Origin: Parasponia andersonii
Taxonomy: Eukaryota > Streptophyta > Magnoliopsida > Rosales > Cannabaceae
Assembly: GCA_002914805.1 (NCBI GenBank)
Contig: JXTB01000588.1
Coordinates: 126,882-190,881 of the forward strand
Reading direction: 5' to 3'
DNA: 64,000 nt
Translations under genes and position numbers: made by a program
The notes under the pieces: model-generated
The model's database searches: none
Told to the model about the DNA's origin: nothing
Seen by the model: only the letters and a program-made list of their open reading frames with translations
Shown: positions 22,771 through 34,700 of the stretch, piece by piece
Layout of the letters: the number at the start of each line of letters is the position of its first letter
How positions within the stretch are numbered: the first letter of the stretch is position 1

Positions 22771-23520
22771 ATAGCTGGAGGTGAAGGATCAGGACCCGGA
22801 ATTGATAAGTTCGACGGTACAGACTTCTCGTACTGGAGATTGCAGATCAATGATTATCTGCATAGTAAAAAATTGCATTAGCCTCTATCAGAGAAGAAAC
22901 CAGAGAAGATGGAGGACGACGACTGGCAACTCCTCGATCGACAAGTGTTAGGCGTAATCCGAATAACGCTAACAAAGAACGTTGCTCATAATGTGGCGGA
23001 GGCAAAAACTACTACAGAAATGATGAGCATCCTGTCAGACATGTATGAGAAGCCGTCGGCAAATAACAAGGTACATCTGATGAAAAAGTTGTTTTGTTTA
23101 AAGATGGGAGAAGGTGCTTCAGTTGCAACACATATAAATGAGTTCAACACAATCATTTCTCAGTTGACGTCCGTCAAAATTAATTTGGACGATGAAGTTT
23201 GTGCTCTAATTCTTCTGGCGTTTCTACCAAACAGTTGGGAACTAATGAGGGCTGCAGTTAGCAATTCTGTAGGTAAAGGAAAGCTGCAATTCAATGATGT
23301 TAGAGACCGAATTTTGGCAAAAGAAGTTCGCCGAATTGATTCGGGTGAAGGCGCATCATTGAGTTCTGCCCTAAATCTCGAGAACAGGGGCAGGAGCAAC
23401 AAGAAGAATTCTAACTGGGGTCGTGGTAGGTCCAAGTCAAGGAATGACAGAGACAAGTCCAGATCCGGAAGAAGACCAAAATGCTAGAATTATGGCAAGA
23501 CTGGCCACATAAAAAAAGGA
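22771..23520 (+). pseudogene. gag of the copia element
   Basis: This is the capsid protein of the element. The expected start codon appears as ATA (22771-22773), directly before a GGEGSGPG-like segment. This is inferred from related Tork gag starts. FDGTDFSYWRLQI lies near 22812, and a TAG at 22879-22881 follows. A 192-codon open frame at 22909-23487 covers the rest of the gag domain and a basic, Arg/Ser/Asn-rich tail. The CCHC zinc knuckle near 23485-23520 is broken: its first Cys is followed by a TAG, and the second Cys and the last Cys are not seen. Confidence 0.85.
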
Positions 23521-23559
23521 ATGGAAGAGCACCAAGGAAAGACGACAGCAGAAATGATG

Positions 23560-25170
23560 CGAATGTCGTGACTAATGAGGTACAAGACGCTTTACTATTA
23601 TCTGTTGATAATCCAATTGACTCTTAGGTCTTAGACTCTGGAGCTTCATTTCATACCACTGCACACCGTGATGTACTAGAGAATTATATCGCTGATAATT
23701 ACAGAAAGGTTTATCTAGCCGATGGAGAACATTTAGATATTGTTGGTATGCATGATATCCGTCTGAAGATATCAAACGGATCGGTGTGGAAAATCCAGAA
23801 AGTAAGGCATGTACCTAGATTGATGTGGAACCTTATATCGGTGGGACACCTTAACGAGGAAGGACACAATGTGACCTTTACTGGTGGCTCGTGGAAGGTT
23901 AGCAAAGGAGCCATGGTTGTTGCTCAAGGAAATAAAACTGGAACTCTCTACATAACTTCCAGTTGTAGAGATACATTGGCGACTGTCAATGCTAGTGTTG
24001 ATTCAAGTCTATGGCACTGTAGACTTGGGCATATGAGCGAAAAGAGAATAAAGGTAATGTTGTCAAAGGGAAAGCTACCAGAGTTGAAGTCAGTTGAGCA
24101 TAGCATGCACGAAAGCTATATCTTTGGCAAACAAAAGAGGGTAAGCTTTTCAAAAGGCAGAAGAGATCCGAAAGCAGCAAAATTAAACCTGGTTCATACA
24201 GACGTATAGGGGCCATCTCCTGTGACATCCCTTGGAGGCTCAAGATACTATGTGACATTCATTGACTATTCGAGCAGAAAGGTATGGGTTTATTTTCTGA
24301 AAAATAATTCTGATATTTACGATACCTTTAAGAAGTGGAAAGCCATAGTTGGGAACGAAACTAATCTGAAAGTGAAATACTTGTGGTCTGATAATGGGGG
24401 AGAATATGATGATGATGATTTCAAGAAATATTGTGCTATTAATGGGATCAAATTCGAGAAAACTATTCCAGGGAAACCTCAACAGAATGGTGTTGCTGAA
24501 AAAATGAACAGGACCCTGAATGAACGTGGAAGGAGCATGAGATTGCACGCGGGGTTGCCAAAGATATTCTGAGTCGATGCAGTTAACACTGCTGCATATC
24601 TTATGAATAGAGGGCCATCAGTACCATTGGATTACAGAATACCAGAGGAGGTCTGGAGCGGTAAAGAGGTAAATCTTTCTTTCCTGAAAGTATTTGGTTG
24701 TCTATCTTATGTTCATATAGACCCTGCCAATAGAAGTAAACTTGATCCCAAGTCTAAAAAAATTTTCTTTACTGGTTATGGTGATGCTGAGTTTGGTTAT
24801 CGTTTCTGGGATGACCAAAATCGAAAGATCATCAGAAGCAGGGATGTCATCTTCAACGAAGAGGTGATGTACAAGGACAGATTAGGCACTGGATCTAATA
24901 ATGCATGTTCTGAAGTTGAAAAGGTTAGAGTAATACCATTGAATGAGATCCCAACAGATGAAATGAAGATTAATGATGGCGAAAAAGATCAAGAAGCTGT
25001 AGCCCCAGTAGCAGACCCACAGACCCCAGTGGGTGAACTCAGAAAATCTTCCAGAACAATTCGACCTCCTCAGAGATATTTCCCAGCACTACATTACATT
25101 CTGTTGACTGATAAAGGCGAGCCAGAGACTTATAAGAAGCGGTGCAAAATAATGAGTCAACCAAGTGGGA
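23560..25170 (+). pseudogene. Protease and integrase of the copia element
   Basis: The protease motif LDSGASFH at about 23635-23658 is intact but follows a TAG at 23626-23628. The integrase zinc domain has its WHCRLGH histidines (about 24012), while the expected Cys pair reads His and Tyr (HESYIFGKQ, about 24108). The catalytic acids are kept: HTDV (about 24198), WSDNGGEY (about 24384) and NGVAEKMN (about 24487). A TAG at 24207-24209 and a TGA at 24570-24572 interrupt the frame. The C-terminal stretch to 25175 matches the linker of Tork elements (SRDVIFNEEVMY, SSRTIRPPQRY). Confidence 0.88.
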
Positions 25171-26620
25171 GTTAGCCATGAAAGATGAGATAGAGTCACT
25201 GGTGTCCAATCAGACATGGGAACTAGCCGAACCACCAGAAAGAAAGAAGGCATTACACAACAAGTGGGTGTACTGAATAAAGGAAGAACATAATGGTAGC
25301 AAGCACTACAAAGCAAGACTTGTTATCAAAGGCTTTCAACAGAAGGAAGGCATTGACTACATTGAGATTTTCTCTCCAGTGGTCAAATTGACTACTATTA
25401 GAATAGTACTTGGGTTAGTGGCTAAAGAAGACTTGCATCTAATGCAATTAGATGTCAAGATAGCATTTCTTCATTGTGACCTGGAAGAAGAAATTTACAT
25501 GAAGCAACCACAAGGTTTTGAAATACAAGGGAAAGAGAAAATGGTGTGCAAACTTCAGAAGAGCCTGTATAGCCTAAAATAGCTCCAAGACAGTGGTCCA
25601 AGAAGTTCGATACATTTATGAGAACAATGGTTACCTGCGGTGCCAGGCAGATCATTGCTGTTACGTGAAGAGATTTGACAATTCCTATATTATTCTACTT
25701 CTATATATAGATGATATGTTAATTGTTGGAGCTAATATGGAGGAAATCGATAAGCTCAAGAAAGAATTGTCAATGGAGTTTTCTATGAAGGATTTAGGAA
25801 CTGCAAAGCAAATCCTTGGGATGCAGATTTCTAGAGACAGGGTGAAAGGGAGTTTAAAGCTATCTCAGGAGGAGTATGTGAAGAAGGTGCTTAGCAGATT
25901 CAACATGGATAATGCAAAGCCTGTAAGTACTCTTTTGGCTAGTCACTTCAAACTAACTAAGGAGCAGTCACTCTCAACAGAGCAGGAACGAGTTCACATG
26001 GCCAAGGTGCCATATTCTTCTGCTATTGGCAACCTTATTTATGTCATGGTGTGTACAAGACCAGATATAGCACATACAGTGAGAGTTGTGAGCCGATATA
26101 TGAGCAATCCAGGAAAATAGCATTGGGAAGCGATGAAGTAGATTCTCAGATACTTGAGAGGCATCAGCAACATGGCCTTGTGCTTCAGAAAGTCAGATCT
26201 GGGTTTACAAGGCTATGTGGATGCTGACATGGCTGGTGATGTAGACGGCAGGAAGAGTACTGCTGGATATGTATTTATGTTAGGTGGTACAGTTGTTAGC
26301 TGAGTCTCAAAGCTACAAAAGATTATCGCTCTCTCTACTACTGAAGCAGAGTATATTGCTGTGATAGAAGCAAGCAAGAAGTTGATCTGGTTGTAAAGCT
26401 TCTTGGAGGAACTGGGTCATAATTATGGGAAGAACACTTTGCATTGTGACAGTCAAAAGTGTTATTCATCTTGTGAAGAACCCTGTGTATCATGCTCGGA
26501 CAAAGCATATACAGATTTGGTATCACTTCATATGCTCAGCTTTGGAAGATGGAGTCTAAGTGCTAGAGAAGATTCCAGGAAGCAAGAACCCAGCGGATGT
26601 GTTAACTAAGACGGTGACCA
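25171..26620 (+). pseudogene. Reverse transcriptase and RNase H of the copia element
   Basis: RT landmarks are VVKLTTIRIVLGLVA (25379 on), QLDVKIAFLHCDLEEEIYM, and the catalytic YIDDML at about 25707-25724, which is intact. A one-base loss near 25580-25590, in the 'SLYGLKQAPRQW' region, shifts the frame. RNase H follows, with YVDADMAGD (about 26215) and TTEAEY (about 26338), so its acidic residues are present. Stops at about 26118, 26137, 26302 and 26394 kill it. The end of pol leads into a purine-rich AAGTGGGAGA tract just before the LTR. Confidence 0.88.
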
Positions 26621-26729
26621 TTGACAAACTGAAGCTGTGTTCAGCTTCAGTTGGCTTGCAAGCATGAAGAAGAGAGAGATGAGCTACTGCATTGATCGAA
26701 TGTGAAGAAATGATTGGAATCAAGTCTTC

Positions 26730-26740
26730 AAGTGGGAGAT
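26730..26740 (+). other. Polypurine tract, first copy
   Basis: AAGTGGGAGA followed by T directly precedes an LTR start (TGTTAG at 26741). This is the usual plus-strand primer position. A second copy lies at 27021-27031. Confidence 0.7.
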
Positions 26741-26907
26741 TGTTAGTGAGCATTAAATGCTCAGTGTATTAACCGTGTATGCAAAACACGGTTTGCATAT
26801 CATACACGGTAAAAGAAAAGAAAAATAAAATATGTACAAACCGTGTGTGATAAATGTGGTATATTAGGAAACTTTGAGAGGAAAATGTGTAAAGTTTGGA
26901 GGAGCCT
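26741..26907 (+). repeat. Truncated LTR copy, cut at the N
   Basis: The first 167 bp of a copia LTR are cut at 26908 (N). After it the sequence restarts in the pol 3' end. It differs from the complete right LTR at several positions. Confidence 0.85.
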
Positions 26908-26908
26908 N

Positions 26909-27031
26909 CCATTGACAAACTGAAGCTGTGTTCAGCTTCAGTTGGCTTGCAAGCATGAAGAAGAGAGAGATGAGCTACTGCATTGATCGAATGTGAAGAA
27001 ATGGTTGGAATCAAGTCTTCAAGTGGGAGAT
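26909..27031 (+). repeat. Repeat of the copia pol 3' end after the N
   Basis: This ~123-bp stretch duplicates 26618-26740 with very few differences, including a second polypurine tract. A one-base N separates it from the truncated LTR. Confidence 0.85.
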
Positions 27032-27551
27032 TATTAGTGAGAACTAAATGCTCAGTGTATTAACCATTTATGAAAAACACGGTTTGCATATCATACACGG
27101 TAAAAGAAAAGAAAAATAAAACGTGTACAAACCGTGTGTGAATAGTGTGGTATATTAGGAAAACTTAAGAGGAAAATGTATAAAGTTTGGAGGAGTCTCA
27201 ACCATAAATAGGATTCTCATCTCTCATTGTTTATCATTCCAGAGAAGTGAGAAACACCAAGCATAGTGAGAGTAAAATAGAGAGATTTTATTCTTAAGAG
27301 TTAGAGAAAAATATAGTTTCTCTCTTGGGTGTATTCGGGGTCTGGGGTGTGAGTTGAGAGTGTTGAGTGGAAACACTTGTAAAGGTTCTTTTTCTCCCAA
27401 TAGTGAAAATCAACAGCAGCTCCGTGGACGTAGCCAATTTGGTGAACCATGCTAATTTGTGTGTCCTGTTTATTTTATTTCGGTATTATTTTTCACATTT
27501 ATTCTATCGCTTCCACTATTGTGTATCTATTAGGGAGATTATTCCCTAACA
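27032..27551 (+). repeat. 3' LTR of the copia element
   Basis: It is 520 bp, the same length as the left LTR. Its first bases read TATTAG instead of TGTTAG and its TATA box reads CATAAATA, both single changes. It ends CTAACA followed by the target duplication AATGG. Confidence 0.92.
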
Positions 27552-28460
27552 AATGGGACATTGGAGATGACTGTGCCTTCGAAAAAAAATCAAAAAAGTA
27601 CTCACTGATGCACAAGTTATGGTCGCCCCATCTCCAGAAAAAGAATTATTAATTTATTTGCTAAATTTGACGAATCAGTTGGCATATTGATAGCACAAGA
27701 CTATGAAGCTTAGAAAAACCAGTCTATAATCTAAGCCACCTACATAGAGGATCAGAGAAAAATTATTCTATCACAGATAAGCTTTATGCTGCTTTTGTGA
27801 TAAGCTTTATGCTGCTTTAATATATGCAATGTAAAAGCTTAGACATTACATAGTCACTCACCAAGTCAAAGTGATCACGAATTTTGATCTGTTCAAGCTC
27901 TTGCTACAGAAGCCAATTCTCACTGGTCTATATGCTAAGTGGATGCTTACACTTAGTGAACTTGATATCGTTGTTGAAAACCAAAAGTAATTAAAAGTCA
28001 AGCTTTAGTTAAATTACTTAAATATACATGAGTTAGAGGAAATAATGTTTGTGGACGATAAAAAAGAATGTTGGATACTTTATTTTGATGGCACCTCTAT
28101 CTATAATGAAGGAAGTGCTGGAGTTGTTCTGTCAAATGATCAAGACGAAATCTTTAAAAAGCCTATTAAATTAGCTTTCTTCTGCTCCAAAAATGAAGCT
28201 GAATATGAGGCCTTAGTAATTGGCCTAGATATGGCTAAGGAAATGAAGATTTCAAGCTTAAAACTTTGTGGGGACTCTAACTCAATCATCAAATAACTCA
28301 ATAGATATTTTGCTATTAAGGAGCCAAATTTAGTCAAATACAAAGAAGAAGTACGAGAAAAGATTCATGCTTTCAAAAACTTTGAATTGGAACATGTTCC
28401 TAGATCTCAAAACAAGCATGTAGATGCTCTGGCAACTTTGGTGTTAAAAATGGGACATAC
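27552..28460 (+). pseudogene. RNase H domains of the second gypsy element (right block)
   Basis: The reading of the gypsy polyprotein resumes at the Trp codon interrupted by the copia insertion. The first ~450 bp carry a decayed retroviral-type RNase H with TAG/TAA stops (for example about 27711 and 27733). From 28045 to 28296 a clean frame encodes an archaeal-type RNase H: WILYFDGTS, SKNEAEYEALVIGL and KLCGDSNSIIK. All the expected acidic residues are visible. After a TAA at 28294-28296 the domain goes on to the DALATL block near 28425. This second RNase H places the element in the Tat/Ogre group. Confidence 0.82.
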
Positions 28461-30095
28461 AACTGAAAATTTTATTCAAATCCCTTTGAAGACCAAGTTA
28501 GAGTCAATAACTCCATCGATGCAACAATTAAATGGATAGATTCAATCTATCAAAGAGAAACTTGAAAGCCCAGATGTCAAAAATCTCGAAGAAATCAAAG
28601 AATTCATGTTGATCAACAATCAAGTATACAAGAGATTTTCCAATGGAATTTTGGCAAAATGCATTGATGAGAAGTTTGAAAGAAAAGTGTTGGATCAAAT
28701 CTATTCTAAATCTTGTGGTTTAGATGGACCAACACCAGCTAAAAGAATCCAATGACTTAGATACTTTTGGCCTGAATTGAAGAAGCAAGCTAATAAGTTT
28801 CAAGGAAACTATGAATAATGTCGGCTTATGATTAATCCTAAAGAAAGTTTCCTAATAGAAGAAGAAGACTGGAGGAGAGTCTACATTAACTACATCATGT
28901 ATGGCCAACTGCCTAAGGACACTTCTTCAGCTATTCTTGTCAAACGTAAAGCAGACAGGTTCTTTATTCAGAATAATCCGCTTTTTAGAAAAAGCTTTCA
29001 AGGAAAAGTCTGAGGTGCTTAGGACTCGATGAGATAGAAATGGTCCTGAAAGAAATACATGTTGGGGTCTGTGGTGGTCATAAGAGTGGAAGATGCTCGT
29101 TTGAGTAGTTGATCACTATTGGATATTATTGGATGACAATGGAAAATGATGCCATCGAATTCGTTTGAAAATGTGATGTCCACCAAAAATATGGAAACTT
29201 GATCCATATACCCACTGTAGAAATGGGAAGTATCACTTCATCTTGGCTCTTCCACACTTAGTCGATTGATTTTATTGGTCCAATCTATCCTCCTTCAAAA
29301 GGAAATATTTGGATTCTGACAGCTACAAAAAACTTTACAAAATAGTTTGAAGTTGTTTCTCTCAAAAGGGCCACCTCAAAAATTGTTGGCCGATTTGTGC
29401 AAAAAAATACCATCTGTCATTTTGGCATATCTCCAAAAATACTGTCTGATAATGGGACATTCTTCATTGAGCAACCTTTTGAATCACTACTAGACAGAGA
29501 TCAAATCTTCTATGGAAAATCTACTAGATATTATTCTCAAGAAAATAGGGCCATAGAAGCCTTTAACAAAACTTTGGTGGCCATCATTAGAAAAATGATT
29601 GGAGAAAAATCAATTCGATAGAATGATTGCCTACCTCTTACTCTTTGGGCTTACAAAGCCAACAAGTACATTATCACTAAAGAAATCTCGTTTTCTTTAG
29701 TGTATGGAGCTAAAACTCTATGGCTTATAGAATTGAACATATTGTCTGCTGAGATGGCACTTAGTGGAGTAAAAAATTCTTGAGAATTTGATCTTGAAAT
29801 CTTGGAAGATCATAGAGCATAAGTACAAGATAGAGTTCAAAATTATCAAAAAAAAATTACTCTAACCTACAATAAGTTGGTACAAGCCAGAAATTTCTAA
29901 GAAGGTCATTTAGTACTTAAAGTTGTTGATCATATAATAAAAGGAATGCATACTGCTAAATTCACACCGAATTAGGAGGGACCTTATCAAATTGCAGATA
30001 TTAAATCTAGTGGGTACTGCACCCTCAATGACCTGAACACAGGTACACTATCTGCACCTACCAACCTAAAGTTCATCAAGAGATATTTTATATAG
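28461..30095 (+). pseudogene. Integrase of the second gypsy element
   Basis: The integrase can be followed from a degenerate zinc-binding region (about 29080-29200) through SIDFIGPI (about 29262), LSDNGT (about 29446) and ENRAIEAFNKT (about 29540). All three catalytic acids are therefore present. The C-terminal part has KFTPN.EGPYQI (about 29960-29990) and ends at a TAA/TAG near 30093. Stops are frequent (28536, 28756, 28816, 29010, 29619, 29781, 29819, 29898, 29972). No LTR is evident afterwards. Confidence 0.8.
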
Positions 30096-30123
30096 TTTTC
30101 TAGATATGTCTATATCTAGAAAA
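30096..30123. repeat. Perfect 12-bp inverted repeat with 4-nt loop
   Basis: TTTTCTAGATAT and its exact reverse complement ATATCTAGAAAA flank GTCT. It begins right at the end of the gypsy pol frame. Confidence 0.85.
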
Positions 30124-31400
30124 TATCTTTGTTGAAATATTCATACTATAAATAAGTGATTGGTATTAAATCATCTCTGGTCATATTCAATAATTCTCAA
30201 TCTAAATTAGGCACATATCCCAGTATATATATATTACTAGATGTATACTCCATTTTTAATATACAATTGGATGTACACTCCAATCTAAACATTTACAAGT
30301 AGACACATACTCTAATCTAAAGATCTTAGGTATGATAAGAATCTATCAAATAATTATCATTTAATCTAATACTTACTAGGGATTATATTGAACTTTCATC
30401 AATTTTTGTTCGTCTCACTTCATTCCCAATAATTATCTATATTTTCTTGAACTAATATCTTTGTTTTCTCTTTGGCATGAGGAATATTTTCTCTCGAACC
30501 ACATTGGAGTTCAAAGAACCAAGAACTGGAACCTAATCCTATCGGCATCAAAATTTGATGAGTTCACTTATTTCAAGAAGATTTTTCAAACTCCGCAAGC
30601 TTTCTACAAAGAACAAATGTTGGCAAGTAAGCTAAGTATAATGAAGAAAATTCAAGATTATCCCCAAGATGTTGCTCACATGCAACGTACTTTTTTTCAT
30701 TTCTAGATATTTTTTCCTACTAGCTTTTGCTTTATTAAGGTTTTAATGAGGCGTGTTTAGCTTGGGTCAATCCAATAGAAATATTTTGGCATGACTATAT
30801 TGAACCCAACTAGAGCTAGTAACCTGCTATTTCGAGCTTGTCTACAATTTGCATCAGCTAGTTTTTATGGATTAGAAGGATATGAGACTATCTTATAAGT
30901 GGGTCCCAACTTAGTTTAGATATGCTTATAAGTTTGTGCTACTTTATTTTCTCTTGGAGATTCATTTACAAGAAGAAATTCTCTATTCATGAGTTTAGTG
31001 ATTTCGAGACATGATTGAAGACCATATTGATAAAATTTCACATTTATGAGCTTTAGTGAATGGTCACATTCACTATAGCTCAGGAGACTTAATATTTTGG
31101 GGTATGAAAAAATTTTAATAAATAGTCACTAATTAAAAATATTAAGTCACAAAATAAAGTGGTAATTATACAATATGGGGTCAACTAGAAAAATATGATG
31201 TGTCAAAATGAAATTGGATAAAAGAGAATTTTTACAATCCTAGACATATGCCAATTTCTCATTAGAAATTGACACATTTATTCCATATCATCATTAAGGT
31301 TAGTCAAAAATGATTGAAAGTTTAGTCAAAAATGGTTGAAAGTTCTATTACGATACAAATTGCAGGATAGAAATATTTTATCACATTGCTTGCTTCTACT
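30096..31400. other. AT-rich DNA after the second gypsy element
   Basis: It starts with a perfect 12-bp inverted repeat (30096-30123). A single open frame at 30461-30706 encodes an 81-residue peptide with alternating aromatic and basic residues that I do not recognise. It may be a piece of the gypsy element's 3' region. I see no LTR, RNA gene or other element. Confidence 0.35.
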
Positions 31401-31764
31401 GGAGGAAGCTTTGGATAAGAGAAATTAGCCCAAATATGCTCCCTAGTACTCTTATATTGTCCCATATGCACAAGGTAAAAATCATTTGAAAACTATGTGT
31501 GTGGACAAAATTACCCTTACTAATACCTAAGAGAAAATATGCCTCACTTTCAAAGAAGTGTCTCTCATACTTCTCTTCGAAAGTCTCCCCAAAATCTCTT
31601 GCTTTCTCTCCAATCTATATCACTACTGTCGTTTGAAGAGCCACTATCTCCCGTCGTCTGAAAAGCAACCGAGGAAGGCTAAAACTCTCTCTTGCCTCTC
31701 CTTCTCTGAAGAGCAGAGAACCCGTCGTGCCATAAATCGTGAATCTCAGTCACTATTGAGGATT

Positions 31765-34700
31765 ATGTTGAGGAAAATGAGTCCTCAAAAGAAGGTAAGC
31801 AAAATATGATTTCAGGATTTTATTTTTTAAAATTTAGGGCATTTACAGTTGAAGCCAACTTAAAAATTTTTGGTTGATATTTCGATTTAAATAGATAATT
31901 TCTCATTTATAAGATAGTGATTTTTTAAATTTGTGTACATATAATTTTCGATTTCATTTCGATACAGCTTCGATGCATTTTTTATATATTTCATTATTAT
32001 TTCGATCACATTTCGATGAGTATGACTAAAAAATAATTCTTGAAAAATTGCATAGTGATGTGAACTTTGACGTCTATTTGATGTTATTTCGACGTCATTT
32101 CGATGTTATTTCGATTATTAGTATTGAAATTTTGATACATTTTCGATGATATTTTAAAAAAGCTAAACTAAACTTTCGATGTTACTTTGAATGTGTTTCG
32201 ATGACATTTCGATGTCTTTTTCTAGTAGTTAGTAGTTACATATGGTTCGATAGATTTCGATTAATTTTCGATTCTATTTCGACATACTCTATTTTTTGAT
32301 GAGTTTCGATGGTATTTTTCAACCCCATGGCTATTTGAGATAGTTTCTATAAGATTTTTTTGATGATAATCGAAAAGTCATCGAAATCAAAAGGAATACA
32401 ATTTCGATTGGATTTCAACCGAGTTCGATAATCTTCGACTACATTTCGACTCTATTTTGACACATTTGATATATTTTAAATTTGTGAAAATATTGTCTAA
32501 ATTGCCTTTTTTTTCTCTAATGTAGAACCAAAAGTCAAAGCTCCTTGTATATTTTGATGAACACTTTCCTAGAAGTGTCACTATAAAAAGAACAACGGTA
32601 ATGTAGAAGATTAAAGAGAGATTTGAGAAGTATGATTTGTTAGAGAGGGCAAAGAAATGTCTATTTAAATAGTTTTTTCTTGCTCCTCCAATGCAAGTGT
32701 CAGGAGTACTTATACACCAACTACTATTGAGGACGGTGAAATTTAAAAACTCGACAGAGTTATAGTTTTTCATTGGGGATATCAACTTAAGATTCGAGCT
32801 TGGTAAGTTTACTTTGATAATGGTGTTAAACTTTGACAAAGTTCCAGATGTTGTGAAGTACAAATCTATATCTAGTAGTATAAGGCTCAGGGAGACATAT
32901 CTGAATAATGAAGCTAATGTGAGATCCGGTGAATTAGAAGCTGCGTTTCTAAATTATGAGGAGAATGAGGACATATGGAAGTTGGGGTTGTGCTACTTGG
33001 CAGATGAGCTCTTGATGGCACAGAAGCCAAGCATCAAGATTCTAATGGATATGCTCTTTTTTGTAGAGAATAAGGAGGATTTCTTTACTTATCTATAGGG
33101 AAGGCAATTTTACGAGAGAATGTTTGCTAGTTTGAATTAGGACATGATGCATCAGAGGGAAAACTATCTTCAGAAGATGAAAAAGAATAAGAAGGCGAAT
33201 GAAGCTCAATACACATTCTATGGGTTTAGCATTGCTTTATAGTATTGGGCTTATGAGGTTATCCCTAAACTTACTAGTATATTTTTTGAGAACCTTGGCA
33301 TTAAATTCCCGAGGATGCTCTCATGGACAAGCAATAAAACGGCATCAGTGAAGAATTATATTGATGTATTCAAGATTAAAAAAGTAAGTCCAGAAAATTG
33401 ATTCTATTCTATAAAATTAATTTTATAAATTCATAAGTAAATTGAACTTTAATTTGACCTATTTTACAGTTTGTCACAAAGGCATTGAATCTAACGGAAG
33501 CTGAGAAAGAATTCTACAAGCCTATATATCACGACCCATGCCATAGCCTCGGTAGCACTAGAGTTGAGAAAAAGGAAATTGATGTTGAGGAGGAGGACGA
33601 GAACAAGAAGAAAGCTGGTGAAGCAAAGTGAGCTGCAGAGGAGGCGAGTATCTTTGATGCTCCCACAAATGAATTAGAGAAGGAACCATCAGATGACTTG
33701 CCTCGTTCACATAAGTTCTATCTTGAGTTGAAGGCTAACATCGCTGAGTTGAAGGCGAACCAGATTGAACTGAAGGCAAACTAGGCGATTATCAATAATA
33801 AATGAAGGAAATCAAAGTATATCGGTAGCCAACTGGTTCTAATTATAAGGCCACCCAATCGGATGTCCTTCCTCAATGGTATCAACTAGGTGAAAATACT
33901 ATTATATGGACTCCCATTGAAGAACACAATCCTGAAGAGTAGCAAACTCTAGAAATGAAAAAGGTACAACCAGTTGAGATGGCTGGAGTAAAGTTTGGCA
34001 AGAAAAATGGGTCACCAAACAATCTAAAAAATCGATTGACTACACCGATCTGTCTAACAAAGAAGTTTAAGATTAATGATCCATGCAAACCAAATCCATT
34101 CCAGAAAATTGGAAAAAAAAAATAGCTTGATATATTTAGGAGATGCCTTGCAAGACTTATTGATAACTGAAAACTAATCCAACTTCCTACTGGTACTTCT
34201 ACTACTAGATTTTCCTTCAAGCTGTAGACCAGTTAGAAGTGGCTTTCAGATGAGATAATTAGATTTATAATTAAATTTTTCTTTATTTATTTTGAAATCT
34301 TTTTATATATTCACTTAAAAGTTATTATATTCCCTCTATTTATAGCATATTAATGCCGTTTTTCGGTTAATATGAGAACGCCTTTGGTTTTTTCTGAAGA
34401 CTTATAGAAAGAAGGTCTCCTTTGCAGATATAGTCTACATTGCATGCATGAATAGTCGATGGAATGCATTCCGAAAAAGCTCTAATAAATCGAAATTGAA
34501 GTGGGATTTTCAGCTTACTGACTATACCAAAAAAAATCCAGATAATTTTCAACGTGGCTAAAAGGAGGTTAACGAAGTTTACTATCCCTTGAACATCGAT
34601 TCAAATCATTGGGTTCTTGTGCAGATAGATCTTTCTACGCACATTGTAAGATGATGCACATGTCAAGGAAATCATCAGTCAAAGATGAAGATGGTACCAT

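Larger units (their letters stand above)
22213..27551 (+). mobile_element. Ty1/copia retrotransposon, Tork-like, complete but inactive
   Basis: The element is bounded by two 520-bp LTRs (22213-22732 and 27032-27551) and flanked by AATGG on both sides (22208-22212 and 27552-27556). The domain order gag, protease, integrase, RT, RNase H is that of Ty1/copia. The gag start, the TGGTATCAGAGC primer site and the integrase text are typical of the Tork lineage. It carries many stops and at least one frameshift, so it is not autonomous. A partial extra LTR and an N at 26908 disturb its 3' end (see findings). Confidence 0.95.
21434..30095 (+). mobile_element. Second Ty3/gypsy element (Tat/Ogre-like), split by a copia insertion
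   Basis: Two blocks of one polyprotein, 21434-22212 and 27552-30095, are separated exactly by the copia element and its 5-bp target duplication. The left block ends inside the RT connection region at a Trp codon, and the right block resumes at that codon. Together they cover RT, RNase H, an archaeal-type RNase H and integrase. No gag, no protease and no LTRs are recognisable, so the element is truncated on the left, and its right end is unknown. It is AT-rich and stop-ridden, so it is older than the 3.2-15.6 kb Tat copy. Confidence 0.85.

Noticed and set aside
21434-30095. Possibility that the gypsy-like RT is an integrated plant pararetrovirus
   Set aside because: It has an archaeal-type RNase H and an integrase after RT, which fits a Tat/Ogre-like retrotransposon; pararetroviruses lack integrase.
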